This document shows, piece after piece, positions 23,290 to 34,779 of a stretch of 64,000 nt of DNA. The notes under the pieces were generated by a model. That model was not told the origin of the DNA. It saw only the letters and a program-made list of their open reading frames with translations, and did not search any database. The stretch is from Salticus scenicus (Eukaryota > Arthropoda > Arachnida > Araneae > Salticidae): contig OZ005648.1 of assembly GCA_963930645.1 (NCBI GenBank), forward strand, positions 272,476,403-272,540,402, written 5' to 3'. The number at the start of each line of letters is the position of its first letter. Position 1 is the stretch's first letter. The position numbers and the translations under genes were made by a program.

Positions 23290-23650
23290 TGAGTATGTGT
23301 ATATGAAAAATTTTGTGAATGCTATATCTCACAAATCAATGAACGAAATTTGGTATTTAGTTGTAACTTGACCTAAACTGGTGCTGATTACATTTGGGGA
23401 TCAAGTACTCAACATGTGGCGCTTTCACCTAACTTTCCATATTTTTTAATATGGTAGTATAAAAAAAAATTTCGTATAAATATACACAAATGAGTTATTT
23501 TTAATGAATATTTGTAAAATTAATATGAAGTATTGATAATAGTAGTAGTTTGCTAGGAAAGAAATTGCATGCATGTAGGAGCATCGCTTTTTCCCTGGGA
23601 GGAAAGTACCCTTCGGGAGGATGTAAATTTTTAATATGGGTCAATCAATA
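23290..23650 (+). repeat. G-run family fragment
   Basis: GCTATATCTCACAAATCAATG, GGTATTTAGTTG, AAACTGGTGCTGATTACATT and TATGGTAGTATAAAAAAAAA follow the order of the units at 5105-6680, with weaker C/G blocks (CCCTGGGAGGAAAGTACCC). Confidence 0.65.
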
Positions 23651-24052
23651 CCCACATTAAAAATTTACATCGTAAAATTATTTTTTTACATAATAAAATT
23701 TACATATTAATATATTACGGTCACTTTTTTAAATACCACTATTTTTATAAACAATATCAGTATTATTCAATTGGAGAAAACAGCTGCATGTCATAAAAAT
23801 AGTGGTATTAATAGTGATAGCGACGACCCTAGTCTCGGAAAATACTAAACTTTTCGGATTAATTTGCATCATTTTTTTATTTACAGAAGTCTAACCATTC
23901 ACATAATAAAATAAGAATTTGAAATTTCATGGGGCCAAAAAGCCCTCTTAGGACCCTCATCCTTTTTTATTTTAAGAGCAGGAATTTTGCAGAAACAGAC
24001 TAGTGGTGTAATTAAAAACATAGATAAAACCTTAAACATTACTTAGTGCGTC

Positions 24053-24098
24053 GTCGTTTAAATTTTTCAGCCGGGTACCCGGCCCTCTTCAGAATGAC
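24053..24098 (-). ncRNA. Hammerhead ribozyme motif, family B left arm
   Basis: On the minus strand: stem I strand GUCAUU, box CUGAAGA (24086-24092), stem II GCCGGGUACCCGGC, GAAA, stem III AA/UU, cleavage A, then AACGAC. Stem I pairs at five of six positions (the A opposite C is the exception). It fits the CUGANGA...GAAA...UH consensus. Confidence 0.65.
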
Positions 24099-24412
24099 AT
24101 CTTCTGTGGAAGAGTTGAGCTTGACTGATGTTGATCATCTTTCACCATAAGGTGGCGCCATACACGGTGCCGCTGTTGTTGCATGCCTCACTATTGGTTG
24201 TAATTTCAATCGATTCTTTAAACATTGCATAGTAATAATCATCGTAATTTGCAAATTACGATGATTATTACTCTGCAATGTTTAGAGAATCGATTGAAAT
24301 TACAACCAATAGTATGCAACGACAGCGGCACAGTAGCCCCAGACCGTGTATGGTGTCACCTTATGGTGAAAGATGATCAACATCAGTCAAGCTCAAGTCT
24401 TCCACAGAAGAT

Positions 24413-24458
24413 GTCGTTCTGAAGAGGGCCGGGTACCCGGCTGAAAAATTTAAACAAC
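24413..24458 (+). ncRNA. Hammerhead ribozyme motif, family B right arm
   Basis: Stem I strand GUCGUU (24413-24418), box CUGAAGA (24419-24425), GC palindrome GCCGGGUACCCGGC as stem II, GAAA (24443-24446), an A/U stem III, cleavage A at 24452, then AACAAC. Stem I again has one mismatch, at a different position from the left arm. The 5' strand of this arm pairs perfectly with the 3' strand of the other, which suggests that the ancestor had a perfect 6-bp stem I. Confidence 0.7.
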
Positions 24459-24679
24459 GATGCCAAAGTAATGTTTAAGGTTTTATCTATGTTTTTAATT
24501 AAAGTTTATACTTTGTTTTTATCTATATATTTAAAGACTAGTGGTGTTTGCCACAGTCAGAATTGTTTGATTGAAACACAGCAAGGGTGAATGAAAGACA
24601 GCGAGGCTGTTTGAATAAAACACAGCAGATAATCCAGATGAGCATATTAATCATGACAACTCTGATATATCTAAAGTTG

Positions 24680-24800
24680 TGTGAGAAATGCAGAGGGGGT
24701 AATCAGCCAGGATGGTTCAGTTGTAGAGCATCATCATGGTAAGCAGAGTGCCCACTTGCGATTTCTGCCTTTGGTATTTTTCACACAGTTAGTATTAAAA
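24680..24800 (+). repeat. SINE-2 (tRNA-derived), diverged
   Basis: GGATGGTTCAGTTGTAGAGC (box A) is followed by a decayed box B region and TTTGGTATTTTTCACACAG, the body found in the copies at 24970 and 25255. Inverted 30-bp arms (GCATATTAATCATGACAACTC at about 24642 and its complement at about 24900) flank it. Confidence 0.6.
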
Positions 24801-24969
24801 AAAAAAAAAAAAAAAAAAAAAATCAGTTTTACGCACTCCAATATCTCAAATATTCATGGTTGATAAGCAACATTTCTAAGTAATTTACATGGTATATCAG
24901 AGTTGCCATGATTAATATGCTTACCCGTTACATTGCAGACACTGTGGCCTTACTAACTGATATGTGAGA

Positions 24970-25125
24970 AATGCTGAGTTGATAATCAGCCAAGGTAACT
25001 CAGTGGTAGAGCTTCCATATGGTAAGTGCAGGGTTTGATTCCCGGCTCTAACATATTTGGTAGAGTTGATATAATCAATATATATATATAAAGTCAACCT
25101 TACACACTCCAACATCTCTAATAAA
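24970..25125 (+). repeat. SINE-2
   Basis: AATGCTGAGTTGATAATCAG precedes AGGTAACTCAGTGGTAGAGC (box A) and GGGTTTGATTCCCGGCTCT (box B), the second half of a tRNA-like T arm. The tail has (TA)n and CCTTACACACTCCAACATC. The A/B box spacing is that of a tRNA gene, but the acceptor stem is not closed, so I call SINE and not tRNA. Confidence 0.75.
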
Positions 25126-25239
25126 AATAAAAACATTTTAAAAGTTTAAATCCAATCAAGTTTTCCCTGGAATATGACTATGACTCCGAATTCAGTATTA
25201 AAAGGCAAACCAAGCAAGTTAATTCATCTCTGTTAGATT

Positions 25240-25395
25240 TGAGTGGAAGGCTGATTTTTTATACCAACTATGTGAAAAATACCAGAGCCGGGAATCGAAC
25301 CCTGGGTCTTCAGCTTAACCTGCGGATGCTCTAACCACTGAGCTACCCTGACTGATAACCAGTTCGGCATTTCTCACATAATATACATTGGCAAA
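25240..25395 (-). repeat. SINE-2
   Basis: The minus strand shows TCAGTGGTTAGAGCATCCGC (box A), GGTTCGATTCCCGGCTCTGG (box B) and GGTATTTTTCACATAGTTGG, then the tail near ACTCAAATCTAACAGAG. It is one of the best-preserved promoters of this family. Confidence 0.8.
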
Positions 25396-25489
25396 GTCAC
25401 GCGCAGCTATATCAAGTGACAAACGATCATGGCACAAATCCAATAGGCCACTAATTTAGAAATTTTATTCATCAACCTTGAAAATTCAT

Positions 25490-25635
25490 TTCTGTTAGAC
25501 TGGAGTGGAAGGCTGATTTTTTATACCAACTATGTGAAAAATACCAGATCCGGGAATCGAACCCCACGCCTTCCGCTTAACGTGTGGATGCTCTAGAGTT
25601 AAAAATCAGCCTTCCACTCCAATCTAACAGAAGCA
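25490..25635 (-). repeat. SINE-2, rearranged with an inverted tail
   Basis: Box B (GGTTCGATTCCCGGATCTGG on the minus strand) is intact. After the box A remnant near 25595 the sequence turns over into AAAATCAGCCTTCCACTCCA, the inverted copy of its own tail at 25503-25520. This resembles the inverted insertion at 57511-57704. Confidence 0.65.
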
Positions 25636-25669
25636 AGTTAAGCCATCAGTACATAATTTCTAATTTACA

Positions 25670-26088
25670 ATTTTTAGACATCTTGATACTTATGTATTAG
25701 GACATTGATCTTTTCTGCAAAATAATAAGTCTTTGTCAAGTACATGTAATAGACAGTCAATGATGAAGAAATGCTATCAAGCATACATATGTGCATACTG
25801 ACGATTGCTGCAATACAAAATTTCATGTATTGTTTACTGATTTTTTTTTTTTTTTTTAGATATACCTGAAACTTACATACAGCATATATTAGTAGTAAAT
25901 GGTGCAATACAGAATTTCATGCAATTTTTAGTGACAGTGACATAGGTGTATTCAGTGATTTTTTTTTTTTTTTTTTTAATGTATGCAAAACATACATACG
26001 TGCACATTGATGATTGCTACAATTGGGAATTTCATGAAATAAAACATAATGTGTATGTACATGTACATATATATATACATTGTATGTG

Positions 26089-26131
<43 letters not shown>

Positions 26132-27299
26132 CAAACCGGTGTATGTGCCGCAACCCTTACGAAAAAAAAAGCTATTTTTTCTTGGCTGCAGCCCTTACAA
26201 GAAGTTCAGATAATACATATATTTTTTTCTTCCGTTATCACAATCTTCAAAAATTAACTTTTTTTTTTTCAGTGTTTACATGGGGAAGGGTAGATAAACG
26301 GTAAAAATTAAGAGAATAACAAAAACAATATAAATAACTGTCTCCTATTCGGATAGTGTCTATCCCTGAGCTACGAGGATCTGGTGATGTGCACTGCAAA
26401 GCTGAATAAAAGCGTTTGTGTAAAAACAAAGGGGGCAGACAGAAAACTTCTGTTAAAATAAACATTTTTCTTTGGTGAGCAGCTGGAATCGATTATGTAA
26501 TATGATCATAATTAGTACAAGACTTTGAATAAACACCATAAAATGCAAGAAATCTCAACAATTGTTTTGGGTCGAAAGAAAACACGACTCTTTATCAGGC
26601 GAACAAAGTACGCATGAGTGCTGCAAACAAAATGGTAACACATCTCACACAAATAAATGAAAAAGAAAATTTAAAACCCAAAAGTGGGCCGAGTTAAAAT
26701 AAAAAAAGGTGGGGTTAAACAATTAAAACACAATCAGTGAAATAAAAATTTTAAATGAAAGGCACTAATAAATGCGAAAGAAAAGGGGGTGATTTAACAA
26801 ATAAATTCATGAATGCTTCAGAAAATAAAAGAAGAAAACAAAGAAATTTCTTTGCATGAAAGAAAATAAATCACTGGATGCAGCTAATTCATTGTGCATG
26901 AATCTGAAAATTTGTTCAGCAACAATTACTATTACTCACATATGTGCATGCGTGTCACATGCATTAAAAAAAAAAAAAAATCAATGTGCAGGAACTGAGA
27001 ATGCATGAAAATAAACATAGGCACAAAATCTTCTTATGTTTCTCTATCATTGGATAGGCTGTCTGTCGGGCATTTGGCAACAATTTTTTAGTTTTCAGAA
27101 AAGGTCGATGGCTAATACATAAGTGGTTTTTTTCATAAAAAGTGATGACTAGGGCTCATGCCAGTAATAAAAGCACTTTTGTGGTTGAAAAATATAAAAT
27201 CATAGACAAATATATACAAATGTGTACTCTTAAGACATTTTTCTGCATGTATCGTAGCTTTGATGTAAAAACAATACACTTATATTTAAACTATAAACA

Positions 27300-27353
<54 letters not shown>

Positions 27354-27500
27354 TAATGTATGTTTATTTAAATAATATAATTCACATAAATAGGAAAAAA
27401 AATTCTCTTTTAAAAATTAATTTCCACACATAAATTATACCCGATAGGTTTTTAACAACTTGCAATATAAAATGTTGGAAAAATTAGTGGTAAAATGTAC
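25670..27500. repeat. Old duplicated region, copy 1 (partner 30200-31260)
   Basis: Shared blocks include AATACAGAATTTCATGCA, ATTGATGATTGCTACAATTG with GGGAATTTCAT, CAGCAACAATTACTATT and TAGGTTTTTAACAACTTGCA. Within the block short sub-repeats recur. Long T runs (25842-25858, 25959-25978, 27302-27340) and a (TA)n run near 26093-26125 break it up. No genes were seen. Confidence 0.5.
26559..26615 (-). ncRNA. Possible decayed hammerhead at a Penelope-like 3' end
   Basis: The minus strand reads UUGUUCGC, CUGAUAA (one base off CUGANGA), an AAAG...CUUU stem II, CGAC (decayed CGAAA), then AACAA that pairs with UUGUU. The downstream ATTTTATGGTGTTTATTC resembles the family C tail. No coding sequence adjoins it. 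Confidence 0.3.
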
Positions 27501-28214
27501 ACAATAGTTGTTTTTAATTGAAATAACTAAGATGACCTTTCATCAGGTCAAAAATGTCAAAGTGTAGTGGGAAAGCAAAAGTGTAATATTGTAGACTTAA
27601 GTCAACACAGATTACATACCTGCAAAATGAAAATGTAATCAAAGTCAAAAGGCATTCCTAAAAAAAAATTGTATTTATTTGTTGATTTTTTTTTTCATCT
27701 TAAACCATCCTATTCAGCAGGGATTGGGTTTTTGATGTCAAAAAGTGACATTTGAAATAACTATCTAAACCTTCCCAGTAGCAGAAACAGTGCAGCATGG
27801 CAGCGAGTGCTGCAGATTTTTTCAAACTCTGTAGATTAATTTAACATATCAAAAATAAGTGTCAAGCAGAACAAGTCCTTCCGACTCATTTGGAAGAGTA
27901 GGTTGATTTCTCTTTTTCTTATCAAGTAGCCATCATTTTGTTTCAAAATGGCAGCTACAAATTATTAATTGACTTGGTAGAAATATTGATGTGGGCTGTA
28001 CATATGGAGTCTTAAGCAAATCGGTTCATAAATACATTTTATGTGAAATTTCCAAGTGGCTTATTAGCACTTGGAAACAAGATGACGAGCATTAAAACTA
28101 TGGATGAATTTCTGCCTATGACAGAATTTAATTTAGTACGACAGGACTGCTTATATTTGTATTTTAACACCCTATGAAAAAAAAAAAATCTGAAACTCTA
28201 GTTTAAATAATCAG

Positions 28215-28410
28215 GAAATATTCAGCCAAGACCTGTTGGTTCTGTAGTCAGAATACACAACTACGAACCTGAAAGTTGCAGGGTTTAAACTGCCATTAGT
28301 TTTTTTAGCATTTTGCTAAAAGGTATCATATTTTGCTAAAACAAGTCGGTCAAAATTTCGCTAAAAAGCTAAAACTGGATAACTGTATAAAATATCTCTA
28401 TATAATAATT

Positions 28411-28441
<31 letters not shown>

Positions 28442-28990
28442 GTAATATTTGCAGGCAAAAACTACGAAAGGACTGAAATTTTTGGGAATCCTTATTTATG
28501 TAGTAATTTGGATTTATTTTTAATTTTCAATGATTGAATTTAAATGCAAAAATATTTAAAAGTATGTTAGAATTCAGAATTTGCTTTTCATAGAAGCATT
28601 TTTAGCACTAGTATTTCACGATTATCTATCACTACACTTTACTTGATTTTTAAATTGCTTTTTCATTTTACACATATGATATGAATACCTCTTTTTCTAT
28701 TGATAAAATCAAAACATAGTTTCCCTGATTCATATTTTTAAAGTCACAAATATGGATGTTTGGTTAAAATCATCAATGAACAAAAGGAATAGAAAACAAA
28801 ACTGAGGATAACAAAGCTAAGTAAAAGAAATCAATGGTATCCAAAGAATTAACTTTCAAAAAAGCTAAAATAGTGCTTGCCTATTTTCGCTAAAATGCTA
28901 AAGTAATTTTTTTGCCAGGTTAAACCCTGGAAAGTTGTGAGTTCGATCCTCACCAATGGGGAAAGTTAAAGAAAAACGTTTTTACGGATT
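28215..28990 (+). repeat. SINE-3 (tRNA-like) split by a hAT insertion
   Basis: Leaving out 28279-28937, the sequence reads TGGTTCTGTAGTCAG (box A) and GAGTTCGATCCTCACC (box B) at tRNA spacing. It differs from SINE-1 and SINE-2. A single copy was seen, so it could also be a decayed tRNA gene. Confidence 0.5.
28279..28929. mobile_element. hAT-like element with perfect 8-bp target duplication
   Basis: Termini CAGGGTTTAAACTGCC and GCCAGGTTAAACCCTG are inverted. GAAAGTTG lies on both sides (28271-28278 and 28930-28937). The body has repeats of GCTAAAA and a T run, with no coding frame. It is non-autonomous. Confidence 0.8.
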
Positions 28991-30200
28991 TCACAATTAA
29001 GATAGAGTAAGAAATTATATGGTAAAATTGGATATTGGAAGCATTTTCAAAGTGGAACACTATAAATTGGTAAAGACACAAAATGCCAGATTGAAAGAAA
29101 TAGTCCTATCATACTAAAAATAAAAAAAGATTGTATCTCATGCAAGAGTTTTCAAAATTCGTACTTTTACTGCAAATGCGTTGGATTTATTTAAAAAAGC
29201 ACAATTTGCTTTATTATTTTTATTGAAGACTAGTTTTTACGATTGCATAGATCGTAATCTAGAATCATAGTAATAAAACTGAAGAATAAAATACTTAAAT
29301 AGAAACTAATCTGAGTCGTTGTGATTGTGATACACTCGGCTCCTACGCTGCAATGTTCGGTGAGTCACACGTGTGACTGGCTGATGGCGCCCTAAAACAA
29401 TTGAAAGGCTGCTTTGCGGCGTTCGGATAGCTACGATAAATATTATCGTGTCAGATTTTGCCGTATCTAAATCAAGAAACATGTTTTACTTGAATTTAAA
29501 TAAATTTTCTCGCAATTTTACTGTTTTTTGCAGGGGAAAAATTACGTGATATTTGCCGAGATCCCCCCTCTCCCCCACGTGAAATTAGGTTTGACTCTTC
29601 CCCCCCTGAACACCTCACGTAATTAATGGATGACTCCTTATACTATAACAATTATACATAAACTGTTATAAAAACGTTTTTAAATTTAATATATTTATTT
29701 TTTTCTGCTGCATTATCATTTGATTTCTAAAAATATAATAAATTAAAAAAAGAAAAAAAATTGCTTTCAAACGAATGTATTAAATAGAAAAATACATAGC
29801 ATATAGCTGTTGCTAAGATACGCAGATGATTACAATAAAAGAATAAATTTATGAAAAATGAAGCATAAAAGCCAATGTTTAAACTCGAAAAAAAATTAAT
29901 TAAAAAAATTCAAATCTGAAAAAATCCCGATGAGGTGCACACCTGCAGGATCTCAGGTACCTATATGCCAAATCTGGAAGCTCTGCGATCAGTAATGTGA
30001 GCACCAGAGTGCAGACAGACACACACATAGATACTTTTTATTTATATAGATGGCAGATAAAGTTCATTAATAAACTTTAATGATACCCTTATACGGTCTA
30101 AATATGTACACTAGTTTTTTTTTTTTTTTTGGGGGGGGGGGATACGATCACACCTCCTAATTTTGTATTTAAAGAAAAACCACCCAGCAATTATACAACA
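28990..30200. other. Non-coding stretch; GC-richer patch and a repeat tail
   Basis: A GC-richer patch at about 29325-29420 has no recognisable frame. Near 29924-30050 a CAGACAGACACACACATAGA and TTTATTTATATAGAT tail marks the end of an unassigned interspersed repeat. A T/G run sits at 30114-30140. Confidence 0.35.
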
Positions 30201-31260
30201 GTAAATAACTTCTAACTTACAATTTTTATCCACCGGGTACTTATATGGCCTGTTAACCTTCTCATGCATTTTTTAGATTTATAGAGTGAGATAAGGGTAC
30301 CCAGTTTTTTTTATTTTTCTTTCATGTACACGGAGCATACATTCATGTGTATAATTGTTCGCTGTAATATAGAATCGTTAATTTTTTTTTTTTTTTTTCT
30401 TATTCATGCACAACAAAGTAGAGTTATCTTTTGATTTTTTTTATATCTTTTTGTTTTCATGCATCTGAAGCGCACATACATAGAAATTAGTGAATGATGA
30501 AATACAGAATTCCATGCATTTTTTTAGATACAATTACAAGTTAGGGGTATCCATTGATGTTTTTTGTGCACAATTGGTTTTCATTTCATGCATGGGAGGG
30601 GTACATATGAGCACATTACGATCACTGGAATTGGGAATTTCATAGATTAAAACAAAACTTTAAAAAAATATTCCTGGATGCAAGGTTACAGTCGGCAGCA
30701 AAATTTATGAAGCACTAGCAATAATCCCTATTTAAAAGATATACATTTCTGTTTTGTTAAGTAAATATTTGTTGAGTCATGATCTTAGTCTTATGTTATT
30801 TATAAACAAGTAAGGTGATAAAAATTAGTGAACAAATTAAAAAAATATATATACGAAAAGTGTGAATGTGTGCATCAATAATTTTGCTACCGACTGTATT
30901 CATTGTGTATGTATCTAAAAATGTGATTATAGATATTTTATTAAAATATCTAAAAATGCATGAAAATCTGTACAGCAGCAATTACTATTGTGCATGCTTC
31001 ACATTGCATACACAAAAAAAATTGTACTTGAAAATAAACATTGGTAAAAATATGCTTTAGCGCACTGCTTGGTGACAATATAATTCAAGCAGGTTGTAAA
31101 AGACTTAATTTAAACATATAAATTAAGCCAGATAGGCTTTTAACAACTTGCAAAATAAAATGGTGGTGAAATAGTATACACTTATGTAATATTTATTATC
31201 TGACAGTGTAATAAGTTCAAGTATTTGTGTAAATTTATGCATGAGCACAGAAAAATGCTA
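30200..31260. repeat. Old duplicated region, copy 2 (partner 25670-27500)
   Basis: GAAATACAGAATTCCATGCA, TACGATCACTGGAATTGGGA, CAGCAGCAATTACTATTGTG and TAGGCTTTTAACAACTTGCA occur in the same order as in copy 1, about 4 kb downstream. No gene was recognised. Confidence 0.5.
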
Positions 31261-32240
31261 TAAATAATTGAAGCAAGTAGTAGAAAGTTTCAGAATTCAG
31301 ACATAAAGAAGAAATAATCAAAAACACTCGCATGCATAAATTTATTAAATAGGCTTTGAATGTTTTTCTTTTAATCAGGCAGTCTATGCAAATTAAAAGT
31401 TCCAAGATTTCATGCAATTTTTTTTTTTTTTTTTCCTGGTCATACAAATTCGAAATTTAATCATTTCATGCTAAGTAAGTACGCTAAATTAGAATTAACA
31501 ATAATAATAATCTTATGATCTATGAAAGAGCACTACACTTCTAATAATATATTTCTTTAAAGATTTTTTTTTTCTTTTTTAAAGAAATAAATATAAGAAA
31601 GAAATTGAAATACATTTAAAAAACAAAATATACATTTAAAATTTAGACGTTTCGAAAGCATATTCGTATTTGCATGCATTACATGAATACGTATAAGTTT
31701 GTCTCGTAAATAAAACAGTTTTTGTTTTTAATATACCCTATTGATTTTGGTGAATTTAGCACTTATAGTTTTTTTTATTTTTTTATAGGGACACAAAAAA
31801 ATATTCATTATCTTTATGGTTTATGGGCCCAAATTTTGTAAAGTGTGATAGTGTCTAAACTTCTTATTCATTTGAGATGAAAATTTATACACGCATTACG
31901 AGTCACCGTCACACGAACGCTATAAATTTTGGTGAATCTAGAGTTTATAGTTTTTTTTTACAGGGACACAAAGAATAATTCTTTATGATTATGGTCTATA
32001 TAAGCCAAAATTTTTTTAACTGCGATAGCATCTAAACAGGGGTCGAAATTAGAATCAGCAAGTTGAATGACAAATGGCAACTAACATGTTTTCTTAGTTA
32101 TGCATAAGTTGCAATTATGTTTTACTAAGATGTCATTTTTAACTTATTTACACATATAACATATGCGTAAATGTTGTACATAAACTGCAATTACTTAAAA
32201 TGCTGATAGTTTATCTAGTTAGTTTTCTAAGTTTCACGTA
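31260..32240. other. AT-rich non-coding stretch
   Basis: A short direct repeat, GAATTTAGCACTTATAGTTT (about 31751) and GAATCTAGAGTTTATAGTTT (about 31933), is followed in both places by AGGGACACAAA. Nothing else was recognised. Confidence 0.35.
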
Positions 32241-32244
32241 TTTG

Positions 32245-32365
32245 TGTGAGTTTCAGAGAAAACCACGACAAAAACCGAACGGCTAAATGGATGAGCACTA
32301 TTTGCGATCGAACCCGGCACTTCCTGTCTTCCATCTTCGAGAGCAGAACCTCTCGACCACTGGTG
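32245..32365 (-). repeat. SINE-1, truncated
   Basis: On the minus strand CAGTGGTCGAGAGGTTCTGC (box A) and GGGTTCGATCGC (box B) are followed by the shared body up to CTCTGAAACTCACACAAATA, where the copy ends. Confidence 0.7.
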
Positions 32366-32844
32366 GGGTGAAAAAAATACAGTTATCACAAAAATTATTG
32401 ATTAGAAATGAAATACAATAAAATGTCTTTAAAAAGGCCATCCGTTATATCTTTAAATATTATACCTATACAGAGGCCTTTTAATATCGGTTCAAAAAAT
32501 CTTAATTTATAAAACAAATTCTAAATGATTTTAACTATTGAAATTTGCATAATTTTTCTATATATCTTTCTGACAATCATTAATATTAATTTGTTTTAAT
32601 CATAAAAGCTTTTCAAGAATAATTTTGTTTTTCAAAAAACATTTTTCGTACTAGAACAAATTGTTCAACTTTCATTATTATTTATATCATATTCAGTTTT
32701 ATTTTCATTTCAGTATCATTTCTATGATAAGTTATTAATAATATATATATATATATATACATTTTTTATATTCCTTTTTGAAGTACTTATGTTTTATTTA
32801 AATGTAAAAACATTTTGATAAAAATTACAGGTATGGTATTCGGG

Positions 32845-33045
32845 TTTAGGCCAGTTGTCTGCACTAGGGACCTGGGCATAAGGGAAGATGCTTTCTGATT
32901 GGGGTCTTTTTGTATGGTTCTAGCTCGCATTAATGCGAATTTCTAAGAAAACCACGGAAAACTCACAAAGGCTAGGTTGACATATGCTACATGGAATCGA
33001 ACCCGGTACTTCCCGTTTTCCAGCTTCGATAGCAGAACCTTTCGT
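32845..33045 (-). repeat. SINE-1
   Basis: The minus strand has CGAAAGGTTCTGCTATCG (box A side), GGGTTCGATTCC (box B) and the GAGTTTTCCGTGGTTTTCTT body, ending near GCCTAAACCCGAATACC. Flanking DNA at 32400-32840 and 33050-33370 is itself an imperfect duplication. Confidence 0.7.
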
Positions 33046-33371
33046 GTAAAATTATCACAAAAATTATTGGCAGGCAATAAAATACAGCGAAACCTTCCTA
33101 AGAAGGCCACCAGCCGTACTTTGAAATATTGGACCTTTACGAAGGTTATCTCTTAATAAACAAAATCGGAATTCTGGAAACAAATTCTAAATGATTTTAA
33201 TTATTCAAATTCATATTGTTTATCAATATAGCATTCTGATAATTATTATTATTAGTATATGATAATTTTGAAAGCTTTTTAAGTTTAAAAAAAAATATTT
33301 TAAATATGAGAATAAATCATTTATTTATGTTTAATTTAAATGTGAAAATATTTTGATAAAAATTACAAGTA

Positions 33372-33592
33372 TGGTATGGTATATAGGTTAAGACCTATTG
33401 TCTGCACTAGGGACTTGTGCATAAGGGAAGATGGATTCTGGTGGTGGTCTTTCTAGGTGGTTATCATTCGTGAATTTAGGAGAAAACCACAGAAAACTCA
33501 GAACGGCTAGATTGGCAAGTGCTACATGGGATCGCACCCGGCACTTCCCGTCTTCTAGCTTCGAGAGCAAAACTTCTCGGCTATTGGAGGGG
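33372..33592 (-). repeat. SINE-1
   Basis: The minus strand has CCGAGAAGTTTTGCTCTCG, GGGTGCGATCCC (box B) and the GAGTTTTCTGTGGTTTTCTC body. Open frames on both strands over it come from the SINE body and are not genes. Confidence 0.7.
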
Positions 33593-33884
33593 ACTAAAAA
33601 CTTTTTTTTTTTTTAACTATATCACTAGGCAACAAAATACAGCAAAACCTTTCTAAAAAGGACACCAACTATACCTTCAAGTATTGGACTTTTACAAAGT
33701 GGCCTTTTAATAGAAAAAATCGTAGTTCTGGAAAACAATTCTAAATGATTTTAATTATTCAAATTTACATTGTTCATTCATATAGCTTTCTGATAGTAAT
33801 TATTATTAGTTTGTGGTAATTTAAAAAGCATTTTAACTTTTTTTTTTTAAATATATTTTAAATAAGAGAATAAATCGTTTACTT

Positions 33885-34350
33885 ATGTTTAATATAAATT
33901 AAACATGTTTTAAATTAATTTAAATCAAATTAAATTAAAATAATTATGTTCAAAATTAAATAATGTATTAAAATTAAATAATTATTAAAACTTATGTTCA
34001 CACACAGGCACACAAGCAAATAATAAAAAAAAAAGTTAATAAAAAATCAGTTAAACAATATTTTATACAATTTCCCCCCCCCCTTAATAAAACATTTTTT
34101 TAAAATATTTTCTAACGGAATTGAAAGTGTTTATGACTTGCCTGTCTGCACCTTAACTTCTGTGAATAATTTTTTAGCATTTTTGAGCTGATATTACTTA
34201 AAAATATTAATTTAATAAACAAAATAATAAAGATTTCTTATTCCAACAATGTTAAATGGACGCAGGTACCGATACTAGCGTCACGATGCGGCGAAAAGAA
34301 TTTTAGGACCGGTTTTGATTCTGAAACGCCATAGGAGATATTCCTCCTTC
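33885..34350. other. AT-rich non-coding stretch
   Basis: Nothing recognisable apart from A and C runs. Confidence 0.4.
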
Positions 34351-34359
34351 TCTTTCTAC

Positions 34360-34673
34360 CACGGATTAAGAGATTCTAGAGGATATATTACTAACGTTAC
34401 GGAAAGGTAGTAATTTTCGTCTTTCATATAGAGGGCGACCATATCTTGAAAATCCACCAATCAGCGCGTTTTTACATTTCTGGCTGTTCGTTCGTTGGAT
34501 GATTGAAGCCGAAGGGGCGGGATTTCCCTTTCTTCCGATGAGTTTCAAAGATACTACACCAGGCGGCGATCGGATCGTTTTCATCTGCTCGACTGAATTA
34601 ATGCGGAAAGGAAAGCGTCAGTTTTCGCCCTCGCTGCCCTATCTAGTGTGTTATCCATATCTCCTAATCCGTG
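34360..34673. mobile_element. CACGGATTA MITE with perfect 8-bp target duplication
   Basis: It starts CACGGATTAAGAGATTC and ends TATCTCCTAATCCGTG, an inverted pair. CTTTCTAC stands on both sides (34352-34359 and 34674-34681). An 8-bp duplication suits hAT or P-like transposases. The left half is shared with 14963-15135. Open frames on both strands inside it are incidental. Confidence 0.75.
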
Positions 34674-34779
34674 CTTTCTACCTTCATGGTTTCATCCTTA
34701 TCTCCTAATCCCTCGGAGGAAGGATAGACATGGAGAGGGCGAGAGCTCATTTAAGTGAAGCTCCAACTGTAACCGGTTC

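Larger units (their letters stand above)
24011..24500 (+). mobile_element. Penelope-like element family B, near-perfect palindrome
   Basis: The two arms are reverse complements with the centre at 24251/24252 and no spacer. The right arm reads the last part of the coding frame (YYSAMFRESIEI), the GIY-YIG C-terminal signature seen in families A, D and E, then the ribozyme-like end. The arms differ at about ten positions, so this is not a fold-back sequencing artefact. Each arm is only ~245 bp, an extreme 5' truncation. Confidence 0.75.
32400..33880. repeat. Three diverged ~500-bp tandem units, each carrying a SINE-1
   Basis: After each SINE the same flank follows: AATAAAATACAGCGAAACC, AAGGCCACC, ATATTGGACCTTTACGAAGG, CTAAATGATTTTAATTATTC and TATGTTTAATTTAAATG (for example near 33067, 33637 and, weaker, 32405). 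Units of SINE plus flank were therefore duplicated together. Confidence 0.6.

Noticed and set aside
24990..25060. tRNA gene
   Set aside because: Box A and B are good, but acceptor and anticodon stems do not close and a SINE body follows; several dispersed copies exist.
25917..26257. Tyr/Ile-rich frames over 25946-26257
   Set aside because: They derive from (TA)n and T runs, with no domain or gene context.
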